A DNA stretch of 64,000 nt. It comes from Aeromicrobium panaciterrae. Lineage in GTDB: Bacteria; Actinomycetota; Actinomycetes; Propionibacteriales; Nocardioidaceae. Made by a program: the position numbers and the translations under genes. Position 1 is the first letter of the stretch, and every line of letters starts with the position of its first letter. This document shows positions 1 to 7,708 of this stretch, in pieces. The DNA lies in contig NZ_JAVDWH010000001.1 of assembly GCF_031457275.1 (NCBI RefSeq), positions 2,170,001 to 2,234,000 of the forward strand, in the 5' to 3' direction. Under the pieces are notes generated by a model. That model was given only the letters and a program-made list of their open reading frames with translations, did no database searches and was not told where the DNA came from.

Positions 1-17
1 CCTGTGCACGAGATTAT

Positions 18-33
18 CCGAACGTCTGTTCGA
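18..33 (-). promoter_or_regulatory. LexA (SOS) box, probable recA promoter
   Basis: Bases 19-32 read CGAAC-GTCT-GTTCG, a perfect dyad matching the actinobacterial LexA box TCGAAC-N4-GTTCGA except at the first base. On the minus strand a -10-like GATAAT (13-18) follows immediately, so a repressor here would cover a promoter firing out of the left edge. DUF3046 genes usually sit just before recA in actinobacteria, so the target is probably recA outside the window (inference). A second palindrome, GTTCGAAC, is at 41-48. Nothing else is seen in bases 1-70. Confidence 0.75.
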
Positions 34-70
34 TCACGGTGTTCGAACCCGGCGTGTCGCGGAAGTTTTT

Positions 71-268
71 CTAGCGCTCCGAGGCGGGCAGGCCGAGGGT
101 TTCGTGGATCGCGCGCCACACGGTCTTGGGCGTCTCGCCATCTTCGAGCGCAGCGGTCGCCGTACGGCCGCCAAGCTCGCGCATCACGTGGTTGTCGGCC
201 CAAACGCGGGCATAGCCACGATCGCCGAAATGCTGGTCCATGCGGACCCAGAATTCGCTGTACTTCAT
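71..268 (-). CDS. DUF3046 family protein
   Basis: A 65-residue protein whose N-terminus (MKYSEFWVRMDQHFG) and central ADNHVMRELGGRTA segment fit the DUF3046 family, short actinobacterial proteins typically encoded immediately upstream of recA. No biochemical role is established for the family as far as I know. There is no signal peptide or membrane segment. The gene starts 17 bases after the clgR stop on the same strand. No convincing ribosome binding site precedes the ATG, so translation may depend on clgR. The LexA-box promoter follows its stop, which agrees with the DUF3046-recA arrangement. Confidence 0.85.
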   Translation of the reverse strand: MKYSEFWVRMDQHFGDRGYARVWADNHVMRELGGRTATAALEDGETPKTVWRAIHETLGLPASER

Positions 269-284
269 TTAGTCAGCAGAGGAT

Positions 285-587
285 TCAGGCAGCGGAAGCG
301 GAAACGTCACCGCGAGCGATGGACGAGATGCTCGCGATATGTGCTTCTGCGGCTTCTTCGACTTCGAGCAGCGAGCTGACGTCGAGCAGAACCTTTGACA
401 GCGGAACCTCGAGTGCGGCGGCAAGAGCGGCGAGCAACTCAGAGCTCGGCTCCTTCTGCCCACGCTCAACCTCGGAGATGTAGCCGAGGCTGACCCGGGC
501 CTTGCCTGACACATCGCGGAGCGTCAGCCCCTGCGAGATGCGGCGCGCACGGAGGACCTCGCCGACCAGCTGTCGCATTGCGGTCAT
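285..587 (-). CDS. clgR: XRE-family regulator, ClgR-like
   Basis: A 100-residue DNA-binding protein with one XRE helix-turn-helix (about residues 8-62; core LRDVSGKARVSLGYISEVER) and a short alanine-rich tail. ClgR activates clp protease genes in actinobacteria, and its gene lies beside pgsA in mycobacteria as it does here. The ATG at 587 is chosen because a perfect AGGAGG sits six bases upstream; an upstream in-frame start at 614 would place this site inside the gene. The protein ends in SASAA. A terminal Ala-Ala is reported to send Streptomyces ClgR to ClpP, so self-limiting turnover is plausible (family knowledge plus inference). Confidence 0.85.
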   Translation of the reverse strand: MTAMRQLVGEVLRARRISQGLTLRDVSGKARVSLGYISEVERGQKEPSSELLAALAAALEVPLSKVLLDVSSLLEVEEAAEAHIASISSIARGDVSASAA

Positions 588-600
588 CGGGCACCTCCTC

Positions 601-624
601 GGTTGTTCATACAAACCTACAACC
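601..624. repeat. Inverted repeat upstream of clgR
   Basis: GGTTGT at 601-606 and ACAACC at 619-624 form a perfect 6-base inverted repeat with a 12-base spacer, 14 bases upstream of the clgR start. It could be an operator in the clgR promoter. It does not match the CGC..GCG-type ClgR box that I remember, so its protein partner is unknown. Confidence 0.3.
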
Positions 625-633
625 CTGTGTGGA

Positions 634-1107
634 TCAGGTTTCTTCCCTCAGCCTACCGACCAGTTGCGACAGCAGCGCGTCGACCGTCCCATTGCGGACC
701 GTGTCGCGGTCACCAGCGAGTTCCAGGGCGGTCGTGACCACGCCGTCGGGGCCCGCAATGGCGATAAACACAGTCCCGGCGGGCTTTCCTTCGCTGTCCC
801 CCGGGCCGGCGACTCCCGTCGTCGCGAGGCCGTACGTCGCGTTGAACCGTTCCTGAGCGCCGAATGCCATCTGAGCCGCAACATCGGCGTCAACAGTGCC
901 GTGATCTTCGATCAGCTCGACATCGACGTCGAGCAACTCGATCTTGGCTTCGGCCGCATAGGCGACGACTCCCCCGAGCACGACATCAGACGCACCAGGG
1001 ACGTTGATGAGCGTCGCGCAGACGAGTCCGCCTGTCAGCGACTCACCAGTGGCCACTGTTGCACCGGCCGTACGAAGTGCGCCGATGACGTCATCGGCGA
1101 GGCTCAT
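634..1107 (-). CDS. CinA C-terminal domain protein (PncC-type amidohydrolase)
   Basis: A 157-residue stand-alone CinA C-terminal domain. This fold deamidates nicotinamide mononucleotide to nicotinic acid mononucleotide in pyridine-nucleotide salvage; the activity is inferred from family. Visible motifs are TGESLTGG (about residues 20-27), the LGGVVAYA segment, and TTGVAGPGDSEGKPAGT near residue 100. The N-terminal molybdopterin-binding-like domain of full CinA is absent, as is usual for short PncC proteins. Its start overlaps the pgsA stop by four bases, so the two are co-translated. The pgsA-cinA-clgR order fits actinobacterial genomes. Confidence 0.88.
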   Translation of the reverse strand: MSLADDVIGALRTAGATVATGESLTGGLVCATLINVPGASDVVLGGVVAYAAEAKIELLDVDVELIEDHGTVDADVAAQMAFGAQERFNATYGLATTGVAGPGDSEGKPAGTVFIAIAGPDGVVTTALELAGDRDTVRNGTVDALLSQLVGRLREET

Positions 1108-1724
1108 GTGCGAGCTGCAGCCTTGGAGTCACGGCGCAGCTTGCGGGCATCGCGTACGTACGCGACCGCTGTGCTCACCGTGATGAAGAACGCCGCGGCC
1201 ATGAAGCCGTGCGTGATCCAGCGAAGAATGTCGGAGATCGTGTTGTCCCAGATCTCGAACGGGAGCAGGTAGCCACCGATCGCGACGGCCTGGAGGGTCG
1301 TCTTGATCTTGCCGTTCTGGCCGGCCGGCATGACGCCGTACTTCTTGACCACGAACCGCATGAGGGTGATGCCCCACTCGCGAACCAGCACGATGATCGT
1401 GACGGTCCAGAACAGCCAGCCAAACCGTGTGTCCGTGAAGATGATCGCGAGTCCGACGAATGCCATGCCGGTGAGCGCTTTGTCAGCGATCGGGTCGGCC
1501 AGCTTGCCGAAGTTGGTCACCAGGTTGTGCTTGCGCGCGAGGTCGCCGTCGATCTTGTCGGTGGCCATGAGCAAGAGGAACGCGACCCACGACCAGACGC
1601 GGAACTCGACCGACTGTCCGTCCTGTGTCAGCAACAGCCAACCGAACAACGGGACGCCGGCAATGCGAAGGACGGTCAGCACGTTGGCAATGTTGAGCCT
1701 GCTCGGCTGGTGTGCCGTTTCCAT
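1104..1724 (-). CDS. pgsA: CDP-diacylglycerol-glycerol-3-phosphate phosphatidyltransferase
   Basis: A 206-residue integral membrane enzyme of the CDP-alcohol phosphotransferase family, predicted to make phosphatidylglycerophosphate from CDP-diacylglycerol and glycerol-3-phosphate. The full signature D-x2-DG-x2-AR-x8-G-x3-D-x3-D is present at residues 56-81 (from DKIDGDLAR to DPIAD). Several hydrophobic helices follow. The ATG at 1724 has GAGGG nearby as a ribosome site. It lies downstream of ftsK and a small membrane protein, and overlaps the cinA-type gene by four bases. Substrate choice within the family cannot be read from the motif, but length and context favour PgsA. Confidence 0.9.
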   Translation of the reverse strand: METAHQPSRLNIANVLTVLRIAGVPLFGWLLLTQDGQSVEFRVWSWVAFLLLMATDKIDGDLARKHNLVTNFGKLADPIADKALTGMAFVGLAIIFTDTRFGWLFWTVTIIVLVREWGITLMRFVVKKYGVMPAGQNGKIKTTLQAVAIGGYLLPFEIWDNTISDILRWITHGFMAAAFFITVSTAVAYVRDARKLRRDSKAAART

Positions 1725-1747
1725 GGGTCCCTCTCGCTGGTGACGTC

Positions 1748-2191
1748 TCAGTATGCGGCAGCGGGACGGCGCCGCGCCAACTGGACTTCGGCCTCCCCCG
1801 GCGAGGTGTCAGTCGCCAGGCCCAGCGGTGAGGTGTAGAAACGGGTGCCGTCCTTGCTGACGACCTTGACCCGCGGATCGTGGCGGCCAGCACGGCGTTC
1901 AATCCGGATTTCAGCCATCTCGCTCCACAGCAGGCCAACCCAGCCCTCGCGGCCACGAAGACGTACGCCGTGGTCGTCCGCGACGAACAGCGGCGCACGG
2001 GCGTCACTAGTTCCACGCAGGTGGATCAGACCCAGCATCGCCAGCAGCGCAGCAGGAACCCAGAGGAGCGGTTCGCTGCGGTCGTAGGCGAGCCAGCCGA
2101 AGCCGGCAGCGGACGCGAGGCTCAGCAATCCGAGGAGCGCGAACAGTTTCACGCGCCGTCGGATCTCGAACGGCTCAAGACCTGTGCTCAT
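1748..2191 (-). CDS. Small membrane protein of unknown function
   Basis: A 147-residue protein I do not recognise. Two hydrophobic segments lie near the N-terminus (LFALLGLLSLASAAGFGWLA and WVPAALLAMLGLIHL), followed by a soluble part of about 90 residues with a basic stretch (RIERRAGRHDPR). This resembles two-helix proteins with a PH-like cytoplasmic domain, but that is only an impression. The ATG at 2191 starts two bases after the ftsK stop. A TTG at 2197 would give a four-base overlap and is possible. Placement between ftsK and pgsA suggests co-transcription. Confidence 0.65.
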   Translation of the reverse strand: MSTGLEPFEIRRRVKLFALLGLLSLASAAGFGWLAYDRSEPLLWVPAALLAMLGLIHLRGTSDARAPLFVADDHGVRLRGREGWVGLLWSEMAEIRIERRAGRHDPRVKVVSKDGTRFYTSPLGLATDTSPGEAEVQLARRRPAAAY

Positions 2192-2193
2192 GT

Positions 2194-4644
2194 TCAACCC
2201 GCTTGGATGCTTGCGAGGACCTGGTCGAGGTCATCGGGCTTGATGAGTACGTCGCGGGCCTTCGAACCCTCACTGGGTCCGACGATGCCGCGGCTCTCGA
2301 GGATGTCCATCAGGCGACCGGCCTTGGCGAAGCCGACGCGCAGCTTGCGCTGCAGCATCGACGTCGAGCCGAACTGGGTCGTCACGCAGAGCTCAATCGC
2401 CTGCAGCACGAGATCCATGTCGTCGCCGATGTCGTCGTCGAGTTCGCGCCTGGAAGCCGCCGCGGGAGCTGTGACGTCCTCACGATAGATCGGCTGCAGC
2501 TGCTTCTTGCAGTGCTCCACGATCGAGTGGATCTCGGCTTCGGTGATCCAGGCACCCTGCATACGCATGGCCTTGTTCTGGCCCATGGGCAGGAACAGTC
2601 CGTCACCCTGACCGACGAGCTTCTCAGCGCCAGGCTGGTCGAGGATGACGCGGCTGTCGGTGACCGACGACGTCGCGAACGCGAGACGGCTGGGCACGTT
2701 GGCCTTGATCAGACCCGTGACGACATCGACCGAGGGTCGCTGCGTGGCGAGCACGAGGTGGATGCCGGCCGCACGAGCAAGCTGCGTGATGCGGACGATC
2801 GAGTCCTCAACATCACGCGGCGCAACCATCATCAGGTCGGCGAGCTCGTCGACAACCACGAGCAGGTACGGGTAGGGCGCCAGAATGCGCTCACTGCCCG
2901 GAGGCAGCTGCACCTTGCCCGCTCGTACGGCCTTGTTGAAGTCGTCGATGTGGCGGTAGCCGAAGTTGGCCAGGTCGTCGTAACGCATGTCCATCTCGCG
3001 TACGACCCACTGAAGCGCCTCGGCAGCCTTCTTGGGGTTGGTGATGATCGGCGTGATCAGGTGCGGAACACCCTCGTACGCGGTCAGCTCGACCCGCTTG
3101 GGGTCGACGAGGATCATGCGCACCTCTTCAGGCGTCGACCGCATCAGGATCGAGCCGATCATCGAGTTGACGAACGACGACTTGCCCGAGCCGGTCGCAC
3201 CCGCGACGAGCAGGTGAGGCATCTTCGCGAGGTTGGCCACGACGTAGCCACCCTCGACGTCCTTGCCGAGGCCGATGACCATCGGGTGGTGGTCGCTGCG
3301 GGCCTTGCCGGAGCGCAGGACGTCGCCGAGCGACACCATCTCCTTGTCGACGTTGGGGATCTCGACGCCAATCGCAGACTTGCCCGGAATCGGGCTCAGG
3401 ATGCGCACTTCGGCCGAGGCCACGGCGTACGAGATATTGCGCGACAACGCGGTGACCTTCTCCACCTTGACCGCGGGGCCGAGCTCGACCTCGTAGCGGG
3501 TGACGGTCGGGCCACGGGTGTAGCCGGTGACAGTGGCGTCGATCTGGAACTGCTCGAGCACCTCCGTGAGGCGTTCGACGACCTCATCCGAGGCGGTCGA
3601 GCGTGCCTTGTGTGGCGTACCTTCGCGGAGCACGGACGGCTCCGGGAGCGTGTAGATGACGTCGCTGGCCAGTGCGAGCTGCTCCGCCGAAGCCGGGATC
3701 GGCTCGATCGCACGGATCGGACCAGTGTCGTCAATATCCGCCTGGGGCTCATGGACCTCGAAGACGCGTGCGGGAACCTGGCGGTCCTCGTCGGGTCCTT
3801 CGACGAGCGGACTCTCGAACTCTTCAACGACAGGAGTCTTGGGGTGCCTGGGTCGCTTGGGCTTCTCGTCCTCGACCTCTTCTTCGGTCGTACGGCCGAG
3901 GGCCTTGTCGCGGAGCTCGGTCAGGCGGCCGGGTACGGCGTGCAGCGGCGTATTGGTCACCACAAGCAGGCCAAACGCGACGACGAGCACGAGAAGCGGC
4001 GCGACGACGTACGGGCTCTTGAGCAGGTCAACCATCAGAGCAGAGAACAGGAAGCCGATCGCTCCGCCTGCCTCGCGCATCGCGTCGGGGTTGGCGTCAC
4101 TGGGGCGCGGCACACCGTGTGACAGGTGCACGAGTCCGAGGATGCCGCCGGTGATCGCGCTCCAGCCGATGATCTGACGACCAGCGGGACCATTGCGATC
4201 GGGGTGACGCAGTGTGCGCCAGGCGATGACGGCGAGCAGCACGGGGACGGCCCACGCGAGGATGCCGACGCTGCCGGACGTGATCGTGCGGACCAGACCG
4301 CCGACGCGTCCTGGAATGTCCCACCACACCGACGCGGCAACGATGATGCTGATGCCGAGCAGACCAAAGCCGACACCGTCACGCCGTTGCGCAGGGTCGA
4401 GCTCTTTGGCACTGCTGCCAATGCTTCGGGCAATCGCGCCAGTCAGTCCGGCAAGGCCGAACCAGATGGAGCGCAGCAGATTGATCAGGCCGCTGAAAGC
4501 AGCACTGATTGGGCCAGGTCCGGAACTGCGCGGCTTGCGCGGTCGCTGCGGCCTCTTTGGCTGCGGCTTGCGTGCTGCCGGCTTCTTTCGAGCCTGGCTA
4601 CCGGACGGCCGCTTGCGCGGCGGGGAAGACGTTCGGGTCGCCAT
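2194..4644 (-). CDS. ftsK: DNA translocase FtsK/SpoIIIE
   Basis: An 816-residue septal DNA pump that moves chromosome ends out of the closing division septum. It begins with a Lys/Pro/Arg-rich tail (about 45 residues), then four or five membrane segments to about residue 230, a charged linker, and the RecA-like motor. Walker A is GATGSGKS, Walker B is LLVVVDELADLM, and the C-terminal gamma winged helix (from about residue 745, LCVTTQFGSTSMLQRKL) reads KOPS-type guide sequences in other species. The length is usual for actinobacteria. Only 68 bases and a hairpin separate it from the end of the nitrate module. Confidence 0.95.
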   Translation of the reverse strand: MATRTSSPPRKRPSGSQARKKPAARKPQPKRPQRPRKPRSSGPGPISAAFSGLINLLRSIWFGLAGLTGAIARSIGSSAKELDPAQRRDGVGFGLLGISIIVAASVWWDIPGRVGGLVRTITSGSVGILAWAVPVLLAVIAWRTLRHPDRNGPAGRQIIGWSAITGGILGLVHLSHGVPRPSDANPDAMREAGGAIGFLFSALMVDLLKSPYVVAPLLVLVVAFGLLVVTNTPLHAVPGRLTELRDKALGRTTEEEVEDEKPKRPRHPKTPVVEEFESPLVEGPDEDRQVPARVFEVHEPQADIDDTGPIRAIEPIPASAEQLALASDVIYTLPEPSVLREGTPHKARSTASDEVVERLTEVLEQFQIDATVTGYTRGPTVTRYEVELGPAVKVEKVTALSRNISYAVASAEVRILSPIPGKSAIGVEIPNVDKEMVSLGDVLRSGKARSDHHPMVIGLGKDVEGGYVVANLAKMPHLLVAGATGSGKSSFVNSMIGSILMRSTPEEVRMILVDPKRVELTAYEGVPHLITPIITNPKKAAEALQWVVREMDMRYDDLANFGYRHIDDFNKAVRAGKVQLPPGSERILAPYPYLLVVVDELADLMMVAPRDVEDSIVRITQLARAAGIHLVLATQRPSVDVVTGLIKANVPSRLAFATSSVTDSRVILDQPGAEKLVGQGDGLFLPMGQNKAMRMQGAWITEAEIHSIVEHCKKQLQPIYREDVTAPAAASRRELDDDIGDDMDLVLQAIELCVTTQFGSTSMLQRKLRVGFAKAGRLMDILESRGIVGPSEGSKARDVLIKPDDLDQVLASIQAG

Positions 4645-4672
4645 GGGGAAAGGCTAAAGCAGAACATGAGTG

Positions 4673-4708
4673 TTTCAGCGGATCCCACGCTGCTCGGCCA
4701 CGCTGAAA
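4673..4708 (-). terminator. Hairpin after the nitrate-module operon
   Basis: TTTCAGCG at 4673-4680 and CGCTGAAA at 4701-4708 form a perfect 8-base stem with a 20-base loop, four bases after the stop of the last CbiX-type gene and before ftsK. No run of T follows on the minus strand, which is common for actinobacterial terminators. It may insulate ftsK from nitrate-regulated transcription. Confidence 0.5.
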
Positions 4709-4712
4709 TCGG

Positions 4713-5426
4713 TCAGTTCCAGCTGGCTTTGGTGAGGTCATTCGTGTTGGCGCCCTCGCCGCGAGCGCGTGCCATCACGAGGCTCACGAGACGCTGATCA
4801 GGCGGGTTGTTGTCCAACAACGGGTCGGTGACGACATCGGCACCGCACTCACGCATGGCGTCGTGAGCCGTACCGGCCGTGAGGAGATAGCTCGAGACCA
4901 CGACGCGGTGCCCGTACGCACGCGCGACATCGACCGCTTCGACGAGCGCTGTGTCGGGACCCCCGAGTGCTCCGACATGTACGCGTCCTCCCCATACGGC
5001 GCTGAGAAGTCGTGCAGCCTTGGCAACGTCAGCGAGCGCACGCTCATCTGTCGTTGTGTCTGCCGCCAGCACGATGGTGTCGTTCGAACGTGCCCCAGCC
5101 TCGAACAGTCGACGTACGCCGACCTCCGCAAGCACCCAGTCGGGTCCGAGCGGCGGCGTGACGGTTACCGACGGATCAAGATGCGATGCCCTCACGATGT
5201 CGACGCTGACCGAGCGGTCGTACGCCAGCATCAATGGCACCAACGCCCGCGGACCTGATGTCGCCTCGACCGTGCTGACGATCGAAGGCTCCTGCAGATC
5301 GACGTACGCGTCCATCACGTCGAGGTCGTGCGCCTCTCGCCTGACTGCATTGACCAGTCCGGCGAGGGCGGCACGTCCGCGTGTGCTCTGCGGGCCATGC
5401 GCGCACAGTAGGAGGCTGCGCGTCAT
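4713..5426 (-). CDS. CbiX/SirB-type paralogue lacking one metal-site histidine
   Basis: A 237-residue member of the sirohydrochlorin chelatase (CbiX/SirB) family, paralogous to the gene at 5536-6252. The first catalytic histidine remains (LLLCAHGPQ). In the segment that reads LAPGFHVDVDI in the paralogue, this protein has LAYDRSVSVDI, so the second metal-binding histidine is replaced by serine. Chelatase activity is therefore doubtful; a regulatory, partner or altered-substrate role is possible (inference). The ATG at 5426 is preceded by GCAGGAA and gives the family-typical start MTRSLLL. It is separated from its paralogue by 109 bases, so it may have its own promoter. Confidence 0.75.
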   Translation of the reverse strand: MTRSLLLCAHGPQSTRGRAALAGLVNAVRREAHDLDVMDAYVDLQEPSIVSTVEATSGPRALVPLMLAYDRSVSVDIVRASHLDPSVTVTPPLGPDWVLAEVGVRRLFEAGARSNDTIVLAADTTTDERALADVAKAARLLSAVWGGRVHVGALGGPDTALVEAVDVARAYGHRVVVSSYLLTAGTAHDAMRECGADVVTDPLLDNNPPDQRLVSLVMARARGEGANTNDLTKASWN

Positions 5427-5501
5427 TTCCTGCACCCCCGAGGGCCGCAATTGCGTAAACCACGACCGGATGCAGGCACATCTCCAGAGTCGCGGCGGGA
5501 T

Positions 5502-5518
5502 GTTACCCGGGCGTTAAC
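5502..5518. promoter_or_regulatory. GTTAC-N6-GTTAAC element, partial GlnR-like site
   Basis: GTTAC (5502-5506), six bases, then GTTAAC (5513-5518) lies in the gap upstream of the divergent CbiX paralogue. GlnR, the actinobacterial nitrogen regulator, binds GTnAC-n6-GaAAC pairs, so the first half and the spacing fit but the second half does not. CGCAATTGCG (5446-5455), a 10-base palindrome, lies in the same gap. Weak evidence only. Confidence 0.25.
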
Positions 5519-5535
5519 AGCACAACGAGGTTCGG

Positions 5536-6252
5536 TTACATCCATCGTTCGAGGGCTGTATGCGTCTGATCGAGCAGATCCGCCGCCTCTGCGTACCGGT
5601 CAATCACCAACGAGACCAGGTCCGGATCGGCCACCGGTCCATCGAGCAACGGCTGCGTGACGACGTCAGCGCCACATTGCGTCAGCTTGTCGAAGAAGTA
5701 GCCGGGGGCCATTAGATAGCTCGCCACGACCACACGGCGGCCGGATCGTGCAACGTCGCGCACGACGTCTTCGATCGGATTGGCCTTGCCACCCACGTGG
5801 CCGACCGGGATCGGCGAGCCCCACGCAGTGCCCAGCATTCGTGCGGCAGCGTCAACGCTTCGCAACGCGATGTCATTGGTCGAGCCGGCGCCAGCCAGGA
5901 CGACCACGTCGTCGCGGGTCGCACCCACGTCGGCCAAGCGTTTAAGGAGTACCCGGGTCAGTCGCGCATCCGGACCGAGCGTGCGGGCTGCGGCAGCCGT
6001 CGGACGCGCAGCGGCATTCACGATGTCGACGTCGACATGGAATCCGGGCGCAAGAAGCAGCGGTACGACCACGGCAGCACCATCGATCTGCTCGACGACA
6101 TCGCCGACGTACGGATCCTGGACGTCGACAAACGCCTCGTGCACGTCCAAGTGAGGTGCAGCCTCGCGTACGCCGTCAATCAGCGAGGTGATCGCCTCGC
6201 GAGCTTCAGGAACGCTGGTTCCGTGGCTGGTCGCCACGAGCGAGATCGTCAT
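5536..6252 (-). CDS. Sirohydrochlorin chelatase, CbiX/SirB type
   Basis: A 238-residue two-domain member of the CbiX/SirB family, predicted to insert ferrous iron into sirohydrochlorin to give siroheme, the cofactor of NirB. The N-terminal half keeps both metal-site histidines, in LVATSHGTS and in LLLAPGFHVDVDI. The C-terminal half repeats the fold (SYLMAPGYFFDKLTQCGADV). The start codon overlaps the stop of the HemD-like gene (ATGA), so it belongs to the nitrite-reductase operon. Cobalt as the alternative metal is unlikely because no cobalamin genes are nearby. Confidence 0.85.
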   Translation of the reverse strand: MTISLVATSHGTSVPEAREAITSLIDGVREAAPHLDVHEAFVDVQDPYVGDVVEQIDGAAVVVPLLLAPGFHVDVDIVNAAARPTAAAARTLGPDARLTRVLLKRLADVGATRDDVVVLAGAGSTNDIALRSVDAAARMLGTAWGSPIPVGHVGGKANPIEDVVRDVARSGRRVVVASYLMAPGYFFDKLTQCGADVVTQPLLDGPVADPDLVSLVIDRYAEAADLLDQTHTALERWM

Positions 6253-7364
6253 GAATCCTCCGCAACTGCGAGGCGGTAGCCACGCTTGACCACGGTCTGG
6301 ATGATGGGCTGCCCCATGGCCTCGCGCAGGCGGGCCACGGCAACCTCGGCCGAGTGCGGATCGTCCGACTCCCCCGGCAAGACGGCAAGAAGCTCCCCGC
6401 GGGAGCGCACTGAACCCGGCTCGCTCGCAAGCGCCCGCAGGATGGCGAGACCGCTGGGCGACACGGGCAGAATTTCGTGATTGAGGGTCGCAGCGGTTGC
6501 ACGCACCCGCAGCTGACCGGCGGTGGTCTGTACGTTCTCGGATGCGTCGCCGAGGAACATGACGAGCGATCGTACGAGCGCTCCAAGCCGTGCTCGCTCC
6601 GGCAACAGCGGGTCGAAGCCCGCGGCGCGTAGTGGATCAGCTGTTACGGGGCCGACCGCTGCGAGCACGAGACGACGATCCTTCTCGAGCCGACGAATCT
6701 CGTCGACGGCGCCGTGCTCGATGACGGATGCCAGCCACGCTGCGGCGCCTGGTGCTGACGTAAACACGACGGCGTCGTACAGACCTGCTGCGGTGTCGAA
6801 GACCGAACGCTCAACTGCGGCGGGGTCCGGCGGCGGGCCCCAGCGATAGACAACGAGGCCGAACGGCCTTCCACCGGCGGCAGCCAGTCGCTTCTCGAGC
6901 CCGTCGTCACCTGCTCCGTGATGCTGCACGGCGATCGACATCCCACGGACGCCTTCGGCCGACAGGAAGTCAGCGATCTCGGCCGACGTCTCCGACTCAG
7001 CAACCCAGTCAGGCATGAGGCCGGCGGCCTGAAGCGCTCCGCGCGCCTTGGGACCTCGGGCAATCAGTCGTACGGATCGCAATGCCTCGACGAGCTCGTG
7101 GCCGATACCGGCTGCCTCGGCGGTATCGAGCCAGCCACGAAAACCAATGCCGGTGGTGACGACGACGATGTCGGTGCCCGCGGCAATCATCTGTCGGGTC
7201 TGTGCGATCAGGGTGCTCTCATCGATGTGCGACTCAACACCGAGTGACGCTGCCGTCGTGACGACGGCACCGCGTCGGCCAAGCGCCAGCGATAGATCCT
7301 CGGCCCGGCGCTGAGCCGTGACGAGGATCTGGGTTCCAGCAAGAACTGGTCCGAGTGGGGTCAC
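6249..7364 (-). CDS. HemD-like domain fused to winged-helix regulator (NnaR type)
   Basis: A 371-residue fusion. Residues 1 to about 255 resemble uroporphyrinogen-III synthase; residues about 285-371 form an OmpR-like winged helix (LAILRALASEPGSVRSRGEL, ending VKRGYRLAV). This architecture matches NnaR, which works with GlnR to control nitrate and nitrite assimilation in Streptomyces and mycobacteria. It starts with GTG inside the nirD stop (GTGA). Position between nirD and a siroheme chelatase supports that role. Whether the HemD half still makes uroporphyrinogen III, or only senses a tetrapyrrole, cannot be judged here. Confidence 0.82.
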   Translation of the reverse strand: MTPLGPVLAGTQILVTAQRRAEDLSLALGRRGAVVTTAASLGVESHIDESTLIAQTRQMIAAGTDIVVVTTGIGFRGWLDTAEAAGIGHELVEALRSVRLIARGPKARGALQAAGLMPDWVAESETSAEIADFLSAEGVRGMSIAVQHHGAGDDGLEKRLAAAGGRPFGLVVYRWGPPPDPAAVERSVFDTAAGLYDAVVFTSAPGAAAWLASVIEHGAVDEIRRLEKDRRLVLAAVGPVTADPLRAAGFDPLLPERARLGALVRSLVMFLGDASENVQTTAGQLRVRATAATLNHEILPVSPSGLAILRALASEPGSVRSRGELLAVLPGESDDPHSAEVAVARLREAMGQPIIQTVVKRGYRLAVAEDS

Positions 7365-7708
7365 GGGGGTCCTACACGTTCGGGAAGTTCAACCTCGACC
7401 CAACCGTCAGATACGCGTGTGGGCCACACCTGGAGCGAGACTTCGGGATCGTCGAGGCATTGACCGGTCTTGAGATCAAACGCTTGTTTGTGCATCGGGG
7501 ATGCGACCGTTGCTACGCCGCCACGGCTGCCGACCAGTCCGCGAGCCATCACATTGGCCTGGCTGAACGGGTCGAGGTGGTCGACCGCGTGTACGTATTC
7601 GGTGTCGCTGAGACGGAACAGCGCGACCTGGTGATCGCCAACGAGAGCCGCGGCACCGCGATCGGGCACCAAGGCGTCGAGCGTGCACACGCGCTGCCAT
7701 CCGCTCAT
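7361..7708 (-). CDS. nirD: Assimilatory nitrite reductase small subunit
   Basis: A 115-residue Rieske-like subunit of NADH-dependent assimilatory nitrite reductase. It fits NirD in length and sequence (start GWQRVCTLDALVPDRGAA; later ASPMHKQAFDLKTGQCLDDP). NirD-type proteins keep the Rieske fold but lack the paired Cys-His cluster ligands; here only the SPMHKQ histidine and one later Cys are present, as expected for this clade. It overlaps nirB and the NnaR-like gene by four bases each, so it sits in one translationally coupled unit. Confidence 0.92.
   Translation of the reverse strand: MSGWQRVCTLDALVPDRGAAALVGDHQVALFRLSDTEYVHAVDHLDPFSQANVMARGLVGSRGGVATVASPMHKQAFDLKTGQCLDDPEVSLQVWPTRVSDGWVEVELPERVGPP

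Noticed and set aside
4-483. 159-codon plus-strand frame at the left edge
   Set aside because: Antisense to DUF3046 and clgR; Arg/Ser-rich with no domain.
2203-4122. 639-codon open frame on the plus strand opposite ftsK
   Set aside because: It is the antisense shadow of ftsK: its protein is rich in Asp/Arg/His/Leu repeats without any domain, and ftsK is clearly the real gene.
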